Positions 32,685 through 34,793 of a stretch of 34,793 bases of DNA are shown here, piece by piece. The stretch's first letter is position 1; each line of letters starts with the position of its first letter. The stretch comes from DASUFH01 sp036274645 (lineage in GTDB: Bacteria; Acidobacteriota; Terriglobia; 20CM-2-55-15), in NCBI GenBank assembly GCA_036274645.1, contig DASUFH010000264.1, positions 1 to 34,793 of the forward strand, read 5' to 3'. A program made the position numbers and the translations under genes. A model generated the notes under the pieces. That model had not been told where the DNA came from and searched no databases. It was given only the letters and a program-made list of their open reading frames with translations.

Positions 32685-34784
32685 TCACCCGGCCGCAACC
32701 TTCTTTTCGATCCCCAGCTTCTTCATGCGGGACTGCAGCGTCGTCCGCTTCATGCCCAGACTGGCCGCGGCCGCGCCCAACGATCCGAGCGCCGGCCAGC
32801 GGTGCTCGGCGAGGACCTTGAGGATATGTTCCCGTTCGGCATGTTCAAGCGTGGACGACTCCGCCTCCACCGGCTCGATCGTCCCGGCGCGGTTGCGTAA
32901 TTCATAAACCGGCGCCTGGAGCACCGATCCCTTGGAGAGAATTACGGCGCGTTCCACAAAGTTTTCCAACTCGCGAATATTGCCGGGCCAGTGATACGCC
33001 TTCATCGCCTCGATTGCTTCACCCGGAACCGATTCGATCCGTTTGTTCATCCGCCGGGACAACTTCTGGGCGAAGTAGCGCACCAGCAGCGGAATGTCTT
33101 CGGCGCGCGCCCGCAACGGCGGCACGACGATGGGAAACACATTCAGACGGTAGTAGAGTTCCGAGCGGAACTGACGGTCCGCAACCATGCCGGCAAGATC
33201 CCGGTTGGTTGCGGCGACCAGTCGCGCGTCCGTGCGTATGGTGCGCGGACTTCCGAGCCGTTCGAACTCCTGCTCCTGGAGCACGCGCAGAAGTTTGGGC
33301 TGAAGTTCGAGCGGAATATCGCCAACCTCATCGAGAAACAGGGTCCCGCGATGGGCCAGTTCGAAACGTCCGATCCGCTGCGCAATCGCGCCCGTAAAGG
33401 CGCCTTTCTCATGACCAAACAGCTCACTCTCGAGCAGGCCCGTGGGAATGGCCGAACAGTTCAGCTTGACGAACGTGCGGGCCCTGCGGGCGCTCAGGTT
33501 GTGGATGGCGCGCGCAATCAACTCCTTGCCTGTCCCGGTCTCACCGAGAATCAACACCGTCGAGTCGGTTCCGGCGACGGTTTCCACCTGCTGGAGAATC
33601 CCCTTGAGCGCGCCGCTTTCGCCAATGATCTCTTCAAAGTTGAACTCGGCCCGGATCTCGTCTTCCAGGTAGAGCTTCTCTTCGGCCAGCTTGTCTTTGA
33701 GAGCGGCGATCTCGGTCACGGAAACGGCGTTCTCCACGGCAATCGCCACCTGGGCGGCGATCTGGATCATGAGTTCCACGTCGCGTTCGGTAAACGCGCT
33801 TTCCCGTCGACTGGCCAGGGTCATCGTGGCAATCGGCCCGCGATTCGTGAGCAGCGGCAACGAAATACCGGAACGCAGTCCTTCTTCGGTGAAACGCCTC
33901 GACACGTCGGAATAGAATTCGCCGCTTTCGAAATTGCGGATCAGCATCGGTTTTCGGGCGAGAAACGCTTTCCCCGCCCGGGACCCTTCGAGCGGCATCG
34001 CCATGTCTTCGTGCAGCAGGCCGGTGCCGGTGGGGAAATCAATGGCAAACAGCGTCAGCAGGTCGCGCTCTTTGTCGTGCAACGCGAGACTCGTGTAATC
34101 GTGGCGCAAGACGTCTCGCAACGACTTGGAGATCGCGATGAACAGACTCTTCAGGTCCAGGTTGGAAACGAGAGCGTTGTTTACCCGCAGCAGAAGCTGG
34201 AGCCGGTCCCGCTCCTCGATGAGTTCGCGCCGGTAGTTCTGCGACTCCTGTCGGTGCAGCGCGTTATCCACCGCAACAGCCACCTGCCGCGCCACCTGCC
34301 CCAGAAATTCGACATCTTCGGCCAGGTAGGCCCGGGGCTGCAGGCTGCCGAACGAGAGCGCGCCCAGCCGGCGGACCGGACTGGTGAGAGGCAGAGAGCA
34401 GTAGCCGCGAATGCCTTCGGCGCGCAGCAGTTCGAGCACGGCAGGGTAGACCGTCGCCACATCCACGTCATCGACGATCAACGGCTCCTGCGTCATCAGC
34501 ACCTGCCCGGCCGGACACTCGTCCACCGCCATCTCCACGCCCTCGAGCTTTTCCGCGCCGAGCGGCGTCTCGAAGACACACACCCGCAAAACGTTGCGCG
34601 CCGGATCGTGCAGCATCAGACCGATGAAATCGAACTGGACGGCCTTTTTCAGACGGGTGGATAGATCCCGGATCAGATCGGGCAAATCCCGATTTACGGA
34701 AATCGATTCGGTTACTTCAAGCAGCGCGCGATACTGGGAAAGCCGTCGCGCAGTGGGGTCTGCGGTAATCTGTCGGTGCGACAT
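32685..34784 (-). CDS. Sigma-54-dependent activator with two GAF domains
   Basis: 699 residues. Two GAF domains (about 20-175 and 195-355; CSLPLTSPVRRLGALSFGSL, ISLPLLTNRGPIATMTLASR) and a helical linker precede the AAA+ domain: Walker A GETGTGK (414-420), intact GAFTGA (461-466), Walker B TLFLDE (481-486), and VVPPLRARAEDIPLL. The C-terminal Fis-type HTH is GSLGAAAASLGMKRTTLQSR followed by MKKLGI. The layout is like FhlA/NorR-type activators; the signal bound by the GAF domains is unknown. ATG 34784 is 9 bases from the window edge, so a still longer N-terminus cannot be excluded. Confidence 0.93.
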   Translation of the reverse strand: MSHRQITADPTARRLSQYRALLEVTESISVNRDLPDLIRDLSTRLKKAVQFDFIGLMLHDPARNVLRVCVFETPLGAEKLEGVEMAVDECPAGQVLMTQEPLIVDDVDVATVYPAVLELLRAEGIRGYCSLPLTSPVRRLGALSFGSLQPRAYLAEDVEFLGQVARQVAVAVDNALHRQESQNYRRELIEERDRLQLLLRVNNALVSNLDLKSLFIAISKSLRDVLRHDYTSLALHDKERDLLTLFAIDFPTGTGLLHEDMAMPLEGSRAGKAFLARKPMLIRNFESGEFYSDVSRRFTEEGLRSGISLPLLTNRGPIATMTLASRRESAFTERDVELMIQIAAQVAIAVENAVSVTEIAALKDKLAEEKLYLEDEIRAEFNFEEIIGESGALKGILQQVETVAGTDSTVLILGETGTGKELIARAIHNLSARRARTFVKLNCSAIPTGLLESELFGHEKGAFTGAIAQRIGRFELAHRGTLFLDEVGDIPLELQPKLLRVLQEQEFERLGSPRTIRTDARLVAATNRDLAGMVADRQFRSELYYRLNVFPIVVPPLRARAEDIPLLVRYFAQKLSRRMNKRIESVPGEAIEAMKAYHWPGNIRELENFVERAVILSKGSVLQAPVYELRNRAGTIEPVEAESSTLEHAEREHILKVLAEHRWPALGSLGAAAASLGMKRTTLQSRMKKLGIEKKVAAG

Positions 34785-34793
34785 GCCTGCGGA

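Overview
The window is a GC-rich, densely coded bacterial chromosome segment with strong GGAGG-type ribosome binding sites and no rRNA, tRNA, CRISPR array or intact mobile element that I can see. Several features suit an Acidobacteriota-like or similar soil/sediment bacterium: an ECF-type sigma factor of the kind found beside Ser/Thr kinases, a large Pkn-type kinase with a membrane module, two sigma-54 activators, and intergenic palindromes sharing a GGGGCGGTCATAG core. This assignment is an inference from gene content only.

Layout. 1-9897 (+) is the 3' part of a giant secreted calcium-binding protein, open at the left edge: Calx-beta-like N-terminal sequence, eight copies of a short beta-rich module, a long RTX block, two LamG-like segments, three Calx-beta domains and a C-terminal metzincin protease motif. 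9933-11432 (-) is a dikinase resembling the catalytic half of glucan water dikinase, and 11538-12260 (+) is a hemerythrin-like protein. 12318-14724 (-) is a probable redox operon: glutathione peroxidase, a small PNPOx-like flavoprotein, and a PNPOx-GAF fusion. A gene-free stretch with strong hairpins follows (14725-15291), then two small plus-strand genes (secreted ComEA-like HhH protein; ABM-like protein).

16103-17646 holds a divergent regulator pair: a sigma-54 activator without a sensor domain whose GAFTGA loop reads GAFTTA, and an ECF sigma factor. 17713-20283 is a two-gene lipid cassette (fatty acyl-CoA reductase-like SDR plus lipid kinase). Next come a 2Fe-2S ferredoxin (-), a remnant of an MFS transporter C-terminus (+) and a small secreted protein (-). 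21846-25318 holds an ECF sigma factor convergent with a Ser/Thr kinase. 25670-27544 is a membrane-anchored PQQ dehydrogenase with the Asp pair typical of lanthanide-dependent enzymes. AraC regulator (-), TTC38-like TPR protein (+), AhpD/CMD-like protein (+) and a glycine-zipper protein (-) follow. The right end holds pgeF (-) and acpS (+), whose starts are 9 bases apart, and a double-GAF sigma-54 activator (-).

Themes: redox protection (hemerythrin, peroxidase, PNPOx, CMD), lipid modification (reductase, lipid kinase, acpS) and dense signalling (two bEBPs, two ECF sigmas, one kinase, one AraC). The most unusual items are the uncharacterised module array in the giant protein, the GWD-like dikinase, the GAFTTA activator, the PNPOx-GAF fusion, the predicted lanthanide-type PQQ enzyme, the MFS remnant and the dispersed palindromic element.
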